A stretch of 64,000 nt of DNA, taken from contig CAKZQG010000039.1 in NCBI GenBank assembly GCA_937139605.1, positions 17,530 to 81,529 of the forward strand, written 5' to 3'. Below, piece by piece: positions 27,026 through 37,819 of the stretch (position 1 is its first letter; each line of letters opens with the position of its first letter). The notes under the pieces are model-generated. The model did not search any database. It was not told the DNA's origin and worked only from the letters and a program-made list of their open reading frames with translations. The translations under genes and the position numbers were made by a program. The stretch is from an uncultured bacterium (GTDB taxonomy: Bacteria > DRYD01).

Positions 27026-27949
27026 TTATAATTCCTTTATTAACCTTACTACATAATTATCAACAGATTCCCAAAAATTAGGAAAAGGAACTTTAAGAAT
27101 TTTCGTTAATTCTAATAACTTATCAGTGGAAGGGTAAAATCCAATATTAATTTCACTATTTACATAATCATAATCCAAACCATACTTAGCTTTAAAATAA
27201 TTTAAGATATCCTTAACCATAATATTATCTTTATAAGATAAATTAATTATCAAATTTTGGTTGAAATTCCAGTATAAAATGACTTTATATACAATTTCAC
27301 AAATAAATTCTACCGGCAAAGGGTTAAGATAAGACTCAGGATATATATATATATTCATTTTTGATTTATTTTTAATATGAAAGGCTAAAGAAGGAATAAA
27401 TCTATTTTTTTTTTCGTAAATTCCAAAAGCATAAGATAATCTAAAAATAATGCAATTTATACCAAATACTTCACAAAAAGATAATAATATTTTTTCAGTG
27501 ATAAATTTCGATAAGCCATAATTAGTTGATGGAATAATATTATTTTCTTCAGTGACCAATCCTTGAGCTCCATGATAAACAGCAGTAGAAGAAAAATAAA
27601 TGATTCTAATTCCATTTGTTTTATTATAATATTTCAATTTCTGGAAAATTTTTTTTAAATATTGAGAATCCAATAGAAAAAAAGAATTAAAATTATTAAA
27701 CGCTTTAATACTAGAATTACCAGCAGTTACAATTAAATAATCTATATTAATATCATTTTTTATAAAATCATTAAAAGAGATTTCATTAGGTAATTGTAGC
27801 TTATTATTAAAAAAAACAGGGATTACAAAAAAATTATTTCTAGCAAAGAGAAAATTAAAAATATTTCTACCTATAAAACCTGATGAACCTATTACAATAA
27901 TATTATATTTTTTATTATTTTTATTATTGGTTTTTATTGTATTTTCCAT
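27026..27949 (-). CDS. NAD-dependent epimerase/dehydratase family protein
   Basis: A 307-residue extended SDR. The NAD loop is GSSGFIGRN near residue 22. The active-site triad appears as FSSTAVYHG (Ser/Thr) and NYGLSKFITEK (Tyr-x-x-x-Lys). YPESYLNPLPVEF contains the C-terminal substrate region. It is likely a nucleotide-sugar 4-epimerase, dehydratase or 4-ketoreductase feeding the surrounding transferases. It overlaps the next epimerase gene by 16 bases, so the two are translationally coupled and may catalyse successive steps. Confidence 0.82.
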   Translation of the reverse strand: MENTIKTNNKNNKKYNIIVIGSSGFIGRNIFNFLFARNNFFVIPVFFNNKLQLPNEISFNDFIKNDINIDYLIVTAGNSSIKAFNNFNSFFLLDSQYLKKIFQKLKYYNKTNGIRIIYFSSTAVYHGAQGLVTEENNIIPSTNYGLSKFITEKILLSFCEVFGINCIIFRLSYAFGIYEKKNRFIPSLAFHIKNKSKMNIYIYPESYLNPLPVEFICEIVYKVILYWNFNQNLIINLSYKDNIMVKDILNYFKAKYGLDYDYVNSEINIGFYPSTDKLLELTKILKVPFPNFWESVDNYVVRLIKEL

Positions 27950-28887
27950 TCATCACTATTGTTAATTGATTTATGCCATTCTATAACTTTTAATAACCCC
28001 TGATCAATAGAAACTTTAGGTTTATATCCTAAAGATAGTATTTTATCTATAGAAAACCTTTTTTCTTTAGAAACAAACTTAGTTGGCATTTGGACTATTT
28101 TTATTAAATCTAAAGGTTTATTTAAAATATTTAATATCTTAATAGCAAGATCCTTGGTATAAATATATTCTTGAGTTCCGATATTATAGGCTTCAAATAA
28201 GCCTTCTTTAAATTCATGCTTAGTTAAAACTAAATAAACCCCTTCTATAAAATCATCTATATAACACCAAGCTCTTAAAGAATTTTCATGAACAATTAAT
28301 GGCTTATTTTTTAAAGCATTATATATAAATTGATCAATAGCGGATTTATATTTATTAGGAAAAACCCCAGGGCCATAAATCATAAAAGGTCTTATACAAA
28401 CAGCTTTTAAACCATAATTCTCTACATAATGATTAACTAAAACTTCTCCAAAAAATTTAGAAATAGAATATATGTTCGTTAACATAAAAGGAGATATATC
28501 TAAAGCATCATTCTCTGAAACCATTTTCTCATCAAATTTCCTACCATATATTTCAGAAGTACTAAAATAAATAAGTTTACTCCTATATTCCAAAGCTAAC
28601 TTAATAATATTAATAGTACCAATAGCATTAACGTAAACCATTTTATGAGGATATTCTTCTCCCAAAATTCTACCCACTTCCCCTGCTAAATGAATAATAA
28701 AATCAATATCCGGATTTTCCTTAAAAACTTTCCATAAGTCATAAAATTCTGTTATATCTGCTCTAATATAATCCTCAGAATCTCTAATATGTAGATCCAA
28801 AGCAATTACTTTTATCCCCTTTTTAGTGAGGAAATTATAAAGATTTTGTCCAATAAATCCCAAAGCACCGGTAATAAGTATTTTCAT
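27934..28887 (-). CDS. NAD-dependent nucleotide-sugar epimerase/dehydratase
   Basis: 317 residues starting directly with the NAD-binding strand and loop (MKILITGALGFIGQN). FSTSEIYG and IYSISKFFGE give the catalytic Ser/Thr and Tyr-x-x-x-Lys. VCIRPFMIYGPG and RAWCYIDDFIEG are the classic substrate-site motifs of UDP- or dTDP-sugar modifying SDRs. It is upstream of, and overlaps, the second epimerase gene by 16 bases. It could be a GalE-like 4-epimerase or a 4,6-dehydratase; no motif decides. It belongs to the glycan cluster. Confidence 0.87.
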   Translation of the reverse strand: MKILITGALGFIGQNLYNFLTKKGIKVIALDLHIRDSEDYIRADITEFYDLWKVFKENPDIDFIIHLAGEVGRILGEEYPHKMVYVNAIGTINIIKLALEYRSKLIYFSTSEIYGRKFDEKMVSENDALDISPFMLTNIYSISKFFGEVLVNHYVENYGLKAVCIRPFMIYGPGVFPNKYKSAIDQFIYNALKNKPLIVHENSLRAWCYIDDFIEGVYLVLTKHEFKEGLFEAYNIGTQEYIYTKDLAIKILNILNKPLDLIKIVQMPTKFVSKEKRFSIDKILSLGYKPKVSIDQGLLKVIEWHKSINNSDEWKIQ

Positions 28888-28940
28888 AAATCAACTCCTT
28901 TCTTATTTATCCACAAAAATATTTTACTTATAAAAGAATT

Positions 28941-30200
<1,260 letters not shown>

Positions 30201-30210
30201 TGATACTTAA

Positions 30211-31395
30211 TTAAGCGTTTATTATTTTTTCAATAATACTAATTATATTAGCTAAAACTTTATTTTTATCAAATTTTTTAGCTGTTTCATGTATTTCCTC
30301 AGGTTTTGCAAATACCATCTCATCTATTAATATCTTTCTCAATTTATCTACAAAATCCTCTATATTTCCTTCTTTATACAAATACCCATTAACTCCTTCT
30401 ATTACTATATCTTTAATACCCCCAGGACAATCAGGAGCTAAAAAAGGGATCCCCTTAGCGTTCGCTTCCACTAAAACCATTCCAAAACCCTCATACCTTG
30501 ATGTTAATAATAAAACTTTTACTTCTTTCAAATTTTCATATGGGTTAATTTTAAATCCTTCAAAATCAATTCTTTCAGCTATTCCCAAAATATTAGCTAA
30601 GCTTATTAATTTATTTAAATCTTTTCCTTCCCCTATCACTTTTAATTTCCATTTGCAATCCTTTAATTTACTTAATCCTTTAAGCATAAAAGTTAAATTT
30701 TTTTCAAAGTCACTTATTCTACCTACATACAATAAAATATTATTTTCTCCCCTATCTATTAACTCAGTTTTAGGTTGTATTTCTACGGGATTATATACCA
30801 AATAAACCTCAGCTAAAGGATTTAATTTCAATATAAGATCTTTAATATATGTAGAAATACAAAAAAAATACTTTGTTTTTTTAATCCCTTTTATAACTTC
30901 ATTTTTTCTAGTTTTTCTAAGGAATTTAAGAAATATATTTTTTACATTAACACTAAAAGATAATAAGTCTCCATGATCCCAATAAACTATTGGAATACTA
31001 TAAGACAAATCATTAAAAACTTTATGAATACTATTCAAAAAAATTCCATTTAAAACTAAAATGATATCATAACTCCTTGATTTAAAAAAATCATATAATT
31101 CTTTATATCCGTAGAAAATATCTAAGCCTAAAATACCCTTCAAAGTATAAAATCCACCCCTAAGCCCCCAATAATTAAATCTAAATAACTTATAAATATT
31201 AAAATTTTTATAATCACCAACAAAATAGTAATCCTTTATTTTAGGATTACTTAAATACTTAATAGATAAAACTTCAACCTCATAAAACAAATTATTATTA
31301 TTAATAAACTCCATTAGATTAAATATTACTCTATCCATACCTCCAAAAACTCTAAAATCATAACCTATTAAAATTAATATTTTCTTTCTTTTCAT
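30211..31395 (-). CDS. Glycosyltransferase family 4 protein
   Basis: 394 residues in a GT-B fold. It has an N-terminal GGMDRVIFNL loop (acceptor-side glycine loop) and the C-terminal donor domain with LLYVGRISDFEKNL, VIGEGKDLNKL and SRYEGFGMVLVEANAKGIP (E-x7-E motif), then APDCPGGIKDIV. This is the GT4 pattern of O-antigen and exopolysaccharide enzymes. It is only 10 bases from the GT2 gene and 13 from the next transferase, inside one minus-strand operon. The specific sugar is unknown. Confidence 0.9.
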   Translation of the reverse strand: MKRKKILILIGYDFRVFGGMDRVIFNLMEFINNNNLFYEVEVLSIKYLSNPKIKDYYFVGDYKNFNIYKLFRFNYWGLRGGFYTLKGILGLDIFYGYKELYDFFKSRSYDIILVLNGIFLNSIHKVFNDLSYSIPIVYWDHGDLLSFSVNVKNIFLKFLRKTRKNEVIKGIKKTKYFFCISTYIKDLILKLNPLAEVYLVYNPVEIQPKTELIDRGENNILLYVGRISDFEKNLTFMLKGLSKLKDCKWKLKVIGEGKDLNKLISLANILGIAERIDFEGFKINPYENLKEVKVLLLTSRYEGFGMVLVEANAKGIPFLAPDCPGGIKDIVIEGVNGYLYKEGNIEDFVDKLRKILIDEMVFAKPEEIHETAKKFDKNKVLANIISIIEKIINA

Positions 31396-31408
31396 TATCT
31401 TAAATATT

Positions 31409-32566
31409 TTATGAATATTTTAAATTATCAATAATTTTTTTAGCAACATTTTCCCAACTATAATTACTCACAATCTTTAAAATATTTTTTCTTTTATTTA
31501 TTATTTCTTGTTTATTATTTAATAAATGTAATAATAATTCCTTTAAAGCTAAGTAATTATAATCAATTACCCAACCTATGTCATATTCTTTTACGATTTT
31601 AGAAACAAATGCTTCTTTATAAGTAATAACTGGTTTTAAATTTTCCAGATATTCTAAAAACTTAACAGGTACTGCTAAAGATAAATAATCATTATTAAAA
31701 AATTGATAGCCCTTAATTTTTTTTAATACAAAACTCTTATAAAATAAAGAAGAAATATCAGATAATTGGTAATATTTTATTAAATCCTTTTTATTAGCTT
31801 CTAAAATTTTAATCAACGGAATACTAAAAAAATATTTATAATTTATTTTTATTTCATTTAAACGAGTTATAAAATATAAAAATACATTATTGACATTATT
31901 TATATGTAAATCTTGAAAACATTTAAACAATTCTATATTATCATATATCCCACCAACATAAATCAAATTTAACATATTTTCATAATAAAAATATTCAATA
32001 TTATTAGGATTAATATTATTTAAAATTAATCCTGGCATTAATTCTATTAAATTTTGTTTATTAACTTTATAAAAAAAAGAAAAAATTTCAAGAAAAGCAT
32101 TAGAAGGCCCAAAGAAAATATCAACAAAATTTTTTAAATAATTAATAGACAAATTTAAAAAAAACTGATATGCTACTTTTTTAAATAAATTCAAAGAATC
32201 TAAAGCACTAGTTAAATGATATAAATCCCTAACAAATAATCCAATCTTTATTTTTTTATTTTTTAAAAAATTAAAAAATTTTATATCATAATTATTAAAA
32301 ATAATAGGGATTCTATTTTTTGAAGTTAATAAAAAAGGTAAATTAGGTAATTCTCCATAAACAAAATCAATCTTTTCTCCTTTTTCTATTAATTTCCAAA
32401 TCTCTTTTATTTTTTTTATTCTATCTTCATAAAATCCATCTATAAAATAAACTATATATCCTAGATTCTCAAAAGCTTTCTTTAAATAAAAAATCCTTAC
32501 ATTATATGCCCTATTTAATTTAGACTCATCAAATGGAACAAAAGTATAAAAAATCATTTTACTCAT
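31409..32566 (-). CDS. Divergent GT-B glycosyltransferase-like protein
   Basis: 385 residues with two Rossmann-like halves. The N-terminal half begins MIFYTFVPFDESKLNRAYN, followed by FLKKAFENLGYIVYFIDG. The C-terminal half has LIYVGGIYDNIELF, a segment DISSLFYK and KFLEYLENLKPVITYKEAF, the position of the donor-binding E-x7-E in GT4 enzymes (here only partly kept). This suggests a GT4-like transferase with weak motifs. Its position between a GT4 gene and an SDR gene in a glycan operon supports the call. The exact family is uncertain. Confidence 0.65.
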   Translation of the reverse strand: MSKMIFYTFVPFDESKLNRAYNVRIFYLKKAFENLGYIVYFIDGFYEDRIKKIKEIWKLIEKGEKIDFVYGELPNLPFLLTSKNRIPIIFNNYDIKFFNFLKNKKIKIGLFVRDLYHLTSALDSLNLFKKVAYQFFLNLSINYLKNFVDIFFGPSNAFLEIFSFFYKVNKQNLIELMPGLILNNINPNNIEYFYYENMLNLIYVGGIYDNIELFKCFQDLHINNVNNVFLYFITRLNEIKINYKYFFSIPLIKILEANKKDLIKYYQLSDISSLFYKSFVLKKIKGYQFFNNDYLSLAVPVKFLEYLENLKPVITYKEAFVSKIVKEYDIGWVIDYNYLALKELLLHLLNNKQEIINKRKNILKIVSNYSWENVAKKIIDNLKYS

Positions 32567-32579
32567 AACAACAAAATCT

Positions 32580-33269
32580 TTACAAATATTCGCTGATTTT
32601 TATAATTTGCCCTTTAATAAGGGGGTTATTTAAATTAAGGATAAAAAAATTAACAATAAAATTAGCTAATTTTTCTCCTTTTATTTTAGTATTTAATCCA
32701 GGCATTAAAATCGTATTTACACTTATATCTTTATAGTCCTTTAATTCTTTTGTTAATATTTTAGATAGCATAATCTGAGAAGCCCCACTTATAGAAATAG
32801 AACCATAACCATCTAAAGGATCTTCTGCATGATACCCCGCTAAACTCAAATACACCCCCCTACTTAGCTTAACCATATACTTCAAAAACAATTTAGCTAT
32901 AATAAAATGAGTAATAAATCTTTGCTTAAATACATCTAATAAAAACTCAACTTCAGTATCTAAAATTTTCTTAGCATCAAACCAAGAACCCACCGCAACT
33001 ACTACCCCATCCAATCTCCCATAAACTTTATCTACATACTCTATAACCTTATAATTAACACTATTATCCGTTATATCTAAATTAAATATTTTAAGATTAT
33101 CTCTATTACCAACAAAACTTTTTAATTTCTCATATTTCTCCCTATTTCTAGTAGAAGTTAAAACATTAGCATTATAATTTAAGAATTCTTTAACTATATA
33201 GGAACCGACATTCCCAGCCCCACCCGCAACAAATATAACCTTATCCCTTAAATCAATACTTTTCTCCAT
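32580..33269 (-). CDS. Short-chain dehydrogenase/reductase-like protein lacking the catalytic Lys
   Basis: 229 residues. The NAD(P) loop GGAGNVGSYI is near residue 15, NLDITD follows and VAVGSW marks the NAG-like strand. At the active site the protein reads GYGSISISGASQ: Tyr is followed by Ser where the Tyr-x-x-x-Lys lysine should be. It may be inactive or use a different geometry, or serve as a partner subunit. It is the first gene of the glycan operon (strong AAGGGGTG before the ATG) and follows ftsK by 41 bases on the same strand. The substrate is unknown. Confidence 0.7.
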   Translation of the reverse strand: MEKSIDLRDKVIFVAGGAGNVGSYIVKEFLNYNANVLTSTRNREKYEKLKSFVGNRDNLKIFNLDITDNSVNYKVIEYVDKVYGRLDGVVVAVGSWFDAKKILDTEVEFLLDVFKQRFITHFIIAKLFLKYMVKLSRGVYLSLAGYHAEDPLDGYGSISISGASQIMLSKILTKELKDYKDISVNTILMPGLNTKIKGEKLANFIVNFFILNLNNPLIKGQIIKISEYL

Positions 33270-33310
33270 ATTACTACACCCCTTTTATATCAATACTATA
33301 AAATAAATAT

Positions 33311-35527
33311 TTAATCCTTAACAGAACTGTTAAAAATATTTTCGATCTCTTCAATAGATTGGATTAAAATTTTTCTAGGTTTGCTTCCCTCTTGAGGACC
33401 AACAATCCCAAATTTTTCTAAGGTATCCATAATCCTACCAGCCTTAGCAAAACCTATCCTTAACTTTCTTTGTAACAAAGTAGTAGAAGCTCTTTTATCT
33501 TCTAATATTATTTTAGCTGCAGCTTTTAATAACTCAGGATCTTCATCATCATCCAAATCTTTACTACCCATATTCAAATTAATGCTACTTAAATCTATCT
33601 TAATTAAATTATCAGGTTTAGGCTGAATAGACCAATACTTAACAATAGTTTCAATTTCTTTTAATCCAATAAAAGCACCCTGAGCTCTAATAGGCCTATT
33701 AGCTCCAATAGGTAAATACAACATATCCCCTCTACCTATCAAATTCTCTGCACCTGACATATCCAATATAACCCGCGAATCAATCTGACTAGCAACAGCA
33801 AAAGCGATCCTAGATGGCACATTAGCTTTAATAATCCCTGTAATAACGTTAGCCGAAGGCCTTTGAGTAGCTATAATCAAATGGATCCCTGCAGCACGCG
33901 CTAACTGAGTTAGCCTAGCTATATGAGTTTCCACTATATTAGAAGATGTCATCATTAGATCCGCTAATTCATCTATAACTATAACCACATAAGGTATCTT
34001 TTCTACATCCTCTAAATTATTATATTCTTGAATATTTCTAACTCTTCTTTCACTAAATAATTTATATCTTTCTTCCATTAATTTAACCATCTGTTGCAAA
34101 GCAGCTGGAGCTTTTTTTACATCTGTAACTATATCAATCACATGAGGTACTCCTTCATATAATATTAATTCAACCATCTTAGGATCTATTAATAATAACT
34201 GTAATTTAGTAGGAGCAAAATTAAATAATAAACTACAAATAATAGAATTAATACATACAGTTTTTCCACTTCCAGTAGAACCAGCTATCAATAAATGAGG
34301 CATCTTAACTAAATCACCTATTACAATATTTCCAGAAATATCTTTACCTAAAGCTAACGGTATTTCATTAGAAGCATTTAAAAACTCATCAGTTAGAAGT
34401 ATATCAGAAAGATAAACAGGTACCGGTTTATCATTAGGTACTTCAATACCGATAGCAGATTTTCCTGGAATAGGTGCTTCTATTCTGACAGCAATAGCAG
34501 CTAACGCTAAAGCTATATCATTTTTTAATCTTAATACCTGAGAAACTTTTATCCCTTTTTCTATTTGTAATTCATAACGAGTAATAGAAGGCCCAGAAGT
34601 TACTTCAATTACTTTAGCCTTTATCCCAAAATTATTTAAGGCATCTTCTAAAATATCACTATAATCTTTTACAGTATTCCCCTTAGGACGAGGGTATATC
34701 TTTGAAACTAAGGTATGTAAAAACTTGGGAGAAGGAATATAATAATTATCAACCTGTCTTATACAGTTTTCCTTAATAAATTCTTCATCTATTTCTATAT
34801 CTAAAGTTAATGAAACCTTATTTTTTTTCTGTTTATTTTCTTTTTCTATAGTATATTCCTTTCCTGATTCATTAATTTCTAAATTATTTTTAGATCCTTT
34901 CTTTTTTACATCATCTAAAATACTCTTTAATTCCACTTCTTTTATATTTTCTTTTTCTTTATTATTACCTATAATAATATTTCTAACAAATTGATAAGAT
35001 CTAATAAAAACTGATCCTAAAAAATCTAAGAATTTTACAAAAAAATTAAAAAACTTAATAAATCCTAAATAAAAAATTATTATAATTTTGTTTATAAAAA
35101 ATGGAATTTTATTATTAAATAAATCATCTAAAGAAATCTCAAAGAAATAAATAAAAGAAATAAAAAATAGAAATATATTAATAAAGTAATTTAGAGTAAA
35201 ACCAACATAATTCTCAATAGTTTTTTTTAAAATAAAACTCTTGGAATTAATATCAGGGAATAAAACAATAAAAGGTAAAACTAAGAATAAACTACTAAAA
35301 AAATGGAATAAAAAATTTCTACTTTCAAAAAATAAGGATACAGAAATTAATATAATAAAAACAGGCAAAGCCCATTTATTAAATCCCAAAAGCCCATCCA
35401 AAAAATTCCTAATATAAGAAAATAATGGATCACTTGATAAATTAAAATAGCTAATAACAAAAATAAAACTTGCTAAAAACAAAAGTAAAAAAAATAAAAT
35501 CTCCCTTAACTTAATCCCTTTACTCAT
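33311..35527 (-). CDS. ftsK: DNA translocase FtsK/SpoIIIE
   Basis: 738 residues. Four hydrophobic segments lie in the first ~180 residues, then a charged linker, and an alpha/beta RecA-type motor from ~260. The Walker A AGSTGSGKTVCIN is near residue 417 and the Walker B YVVIVIDELADLMM near 525. IATQRPSANVITG follows as the sensor segment. The C-terminal gamma domain (LLQRKLRIGFAKAGRIMD) is the DNA-reading winged helix that recognises KOPS/SRS. It moves chromosomal DNA through the division septum and activates dimer resolution. No Shine-Dalgarno is evident. It lies 7 bases from the downstream end of the 748-residue gene. Confidence 0.95.
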   Translation of the reverse strand: MSKGIKLREILFFLLLFLASFIFVISYFNLSSDPLFSYIRNFLDGLLGFNKWALPVFIILISVSLFFESRNFLFHFFSSLFLVLPFIVLFPDINSKSFILKKTIENYVGFTLNYFINIFLFFISFIYFFEISLDDLFNNKIPFFINKIIIIFYLGFIKFFNFFVKFLDFLGSVFIRSYQFVRNIIIGNNKEKENIKEVELKSILDDVKKKGSKNNLEINESGKEYTIEKENKQKKNKVSLTLDIEIDEEFIKENCIRQVDNYYIPSPKFLHTLVSKIYPRPKGNTVKDYSDILEDALNNFGIKAKVIEVTSGPSITRYELQIEKGIKVSQVLRLKNDIALALAAIAVRIEAPIPGKSAIGIEVPNDKPVPVYLSDILLTDEFLNASNEIPLALGKDISGNIVIGDLVKMPHLLIAGSTGSGKTVCINSIICSLLFNFAPTKLQLLLIDPKMVELILYEGVPHVIDIVTDVKKAPAALQQMVKLMEERYKLFSERRVRNIQEYNNLEDVEKIPYVVIVIDELADLMMTSSNIVETHIARLTQLARAAGIHLIIATQRPSANVITGIIKANVPSRIAFAVASQIDSRVILDMSGAENLIGRGDMLYLPIGANRPIRAQGAFIGLKEIETIVKYWSIQPKPDNLIKIDLSSINLNMGSKDLDDDEDPELLKAAAKIILEDKRASTTLLQRKLRIGFAKAGRIMDTLEKFGIVGPQEGSKPRKILIQSIEEIENIFNSSVKD

Positions 35528-35534
35528 ATTTAAT

Positions 35535-37781
35535 TTATATTAATTTAATTAAGTCAGATATCAAATGATTAATTTTATCTTTAGAACTATCATTTAATTC
35601 TTTAAATTCAGTTAAAGAAACTAGTAATGGAATAATTTTTTCAGCACTCTCTAAATTTTTATCTACAACAAATTGAATAAAATTAATAAAATCATTTATA
35701 CTTAAATTAAAATCTAATAATTCATTTTCAATAAAATATTCTTTTAAGCTCATTTTATTTATTCCAACAGTGGAATATATAATATTAGCTAAAGTATTGA
35801 AATCATAGCCTAAAAGAATAGCAATTAAAGCTCTCAAAAATTTACTAAAATAAGTATTATCAATATTTTTCACAAAATTAAATAAAACATTTATATTATT
35901 AAGATCATTTTTAATATTATTTTCATTGAGTATATAGTCTTCTAATTTTACAAAAAAGTCCTCTTTAAAGTTTTGATCATTTATTAATTTGTTTTTTAAA
36001 TTATCAACTAAATCTTTATCTAAATTAGAAAAATTTTTAATAATTTCATCTATATCAATTTTCTGCTCTTTTTGTTCTATCTCTTTTTGTGCCAATTGTT
36101 GTTGATTTAATGATATACTAGTAGATAAATCTTTATGTTCTTCAGATATAATCGATTCTGTTAATTGATTTTCTAATTCTTTTTGTTTTTCTTTAGATTC
36201 CTTATTTTCTTCTAATTCTTTTTTATTTTCACTAAAAACTATTTTTTCAATTTCTTGCTCTATTTCAGACATTATATCTTCATTATTTTTAGAATCTTGA
36301 ATATCTTTAGTTTCTAAAGATTCTATTTGATTAACTTTTTCTGTAATAACAATATCTGTAACACTTTCAGCATATATATCAGTATCTTTATCAATAGTTT
36401 CCGTTACTTCTTTTTTTTCAATATCTTCTTTAGCTTTTATAGTTTCTTTAGTTTCTTCAATTACTGTTTCTTTAACTTTTAGTGTTTCTGGTACCTCGCT
36501 TGTTTTTATCATTTTTTCTATAGTTTCCTTAGTTTCTATAGGTTCTTGTGCTTCTATTTCTATATTTTGTTTTATTTCTGTATTTTCCTGTGATTCCTTA
36601 ATTTGTTCTATTTCTTTTGTTTTCTCTACTTCTTGTTCTTGCTGAATATGAACTACCCCAACTGGTTTTTCCTCTTTTATTGTATCCATATTAACATCAG
36701 AATATTGAAAATCAAAATTGACTTCATTTAATTCAATGATAGCTTGTTCTTCTACAAAATACTCATTCTCTCCATTACTAATATCAAATCTATTGATTAT
36801 ATCTACCATATCCTCCTTAATAAAAGAATTAATCAGTCTTTTAAAAATTACTCCCCTATAATCAGTAAAGCTATTGATATAATCACTAAAATCCTCTATT
36901 AATTTCTTTGTAAAAATAAATCCTAAAAAGCTTAAAAATAAATTTCTATTTTTATTATACAATTCCTCAAAGTTTAAGAAATAATACAAAATTTTATTTT
37001 TAAAAAGCACTTCCCTTAAGTTATAAAAGAAAATATAAATAAAAGAATCTCTAAAATTATTTTCAATAAAACTTTCTAATTCCTTTAATAATGCTTTATC
37101 TTTAAAATAGAATAATAAAATATATAGTAAAATTATGTAATCAACTTTATATTCTTTAGTATAAGTATCAATAATAAAATTATATAGATTCTTAAGTCCA
37201 TATAAATTAGCAAAAATATTATAATAAATTATTCTATTAAAAAAGTCAGGAGTATCATTTATTTTATTACTTAAAATAGAACTAACAATTTCAATATAAT
37301 TAGGATTGTTTTTTATAATTGAAATTAGATTTAAAAAATCGATAGAATTATCAGCTAAGGTAATTTTATTTATTAATTCTTTTTTAAAATCTTCGTTTAA
37401 AAGATCAAAAGCCAATTTTATAAGATGAAACCTTTTATTAGAATTATAAGAATTATTATTAGCAACTTCCATTATAATATTAGACAGCTCATCTAATTTA
37501 TTTAACTCTTTAAATTTTCTAGATAAACTAATATAATCAAATTCCTGTAATTCTTCGGTTAACAGTATATTTTTTAAAACTTGAATAACCTCATCTATAG
37601 TCAATTTATTTAGAGCCAAATAGCTTAAAGCTTCTAATCTATATTTTATATTTATTTCACTATTATTAAGGATATTAAAAAAAGTACTAAAAGCTAATTC
37701 CTTATTTTCAGTATTTAGCAACATCTTAGCTTTAGTCAATTCTATCTTAACATTTCTTTCCTTTTGTTCTTCTTTACTCAT
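35535..37781 (-). CDS. Unrecognised 748-residue protein with a charged low-complexity centre
   Basis: I do not recognise a family. Residues 1-370 are helical, Leu/Ile/Asn-rich and look like alpha-repeats. Residues ~370-575 are low-complexity and dominated by Glu, Lys, Thr, Ile and Gln (for example IKESQENTEIKQNIEIEAQ), probably extended or coiled-coil. Residues ~575-748 are helical again. There are no membrane segments and no signal peptide, so it is probably cytoplasmic. The start has a GGGGGGGG stretch about 7 bases upstream. It sits between ftsK and pheS on their strand and may be co-transcribed with ftsK. A scaffold or division-linked role is only a guess from position. Confidence 0.6.
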   Translation of the reverse strand: MSKEEQKERNVKIELTKAKMLLNTENKELAFSTFFNILNNSEINIKYRLEALSYLALNKLTIDEVIQVLKNILLTEELQEFDYISLSRKFKELNKLDELSNIIMEVANNNSYNSNKRFHLIKLAFDLLNEDFKKELINKITLADNSIDFLNLISIIKNNPNYIEIVSSILSNKINDTPDFFNRIIYYNIFANLYGLKNLYNFIIDTYTKEYKVDYIILLYILLFYFKDKALLKELESFIENNFRDSFIYIFFYNLREVLFKNKILYYFLNFEELYNKNRNLFLSFLGFIFTKKLIEDFSDYINSFTDYRGVIFKRLINSFIKEDMVDIINRFDISNGENEYFVEEQAIIELNEVNFDFQYSDVNMDTIKEEKPVGVVHIQQEQEVEKTKEIEQIKESQENTEIKQNIEIEAQEPIETKETIEKMIKTSEVPETLKVKETVIEETKETIKAKEDIEKKEVTETIDKDTDIYAESVTDIVITEKVNQIESLETKDIQDSKNNEDIMSEIEQEIEKIVFSENKKELEENKESKEKQKELENQLTESIISEEHKDLSTSISLNQQQLAQKEIEQKEQKIDIDEIIKNFSNLDKDLVDNLKNKLINDQNFKEDFFVKLEDYILNENNIKNDLNNINVLFNFVKNIDNTYFSKFLRALIAILLGYDFNTLANIIYSTVGINKMSLKEYFIENELLDFNLSINDFINFIQFVVDKNLESAEKIIPLLVSLTEFKELNDSSKDKINHLISDLIKLI

Positions 37782-37819
37782 AATTATACCCCCCCCAATA
37801 ATTAATTATATAATTAATT

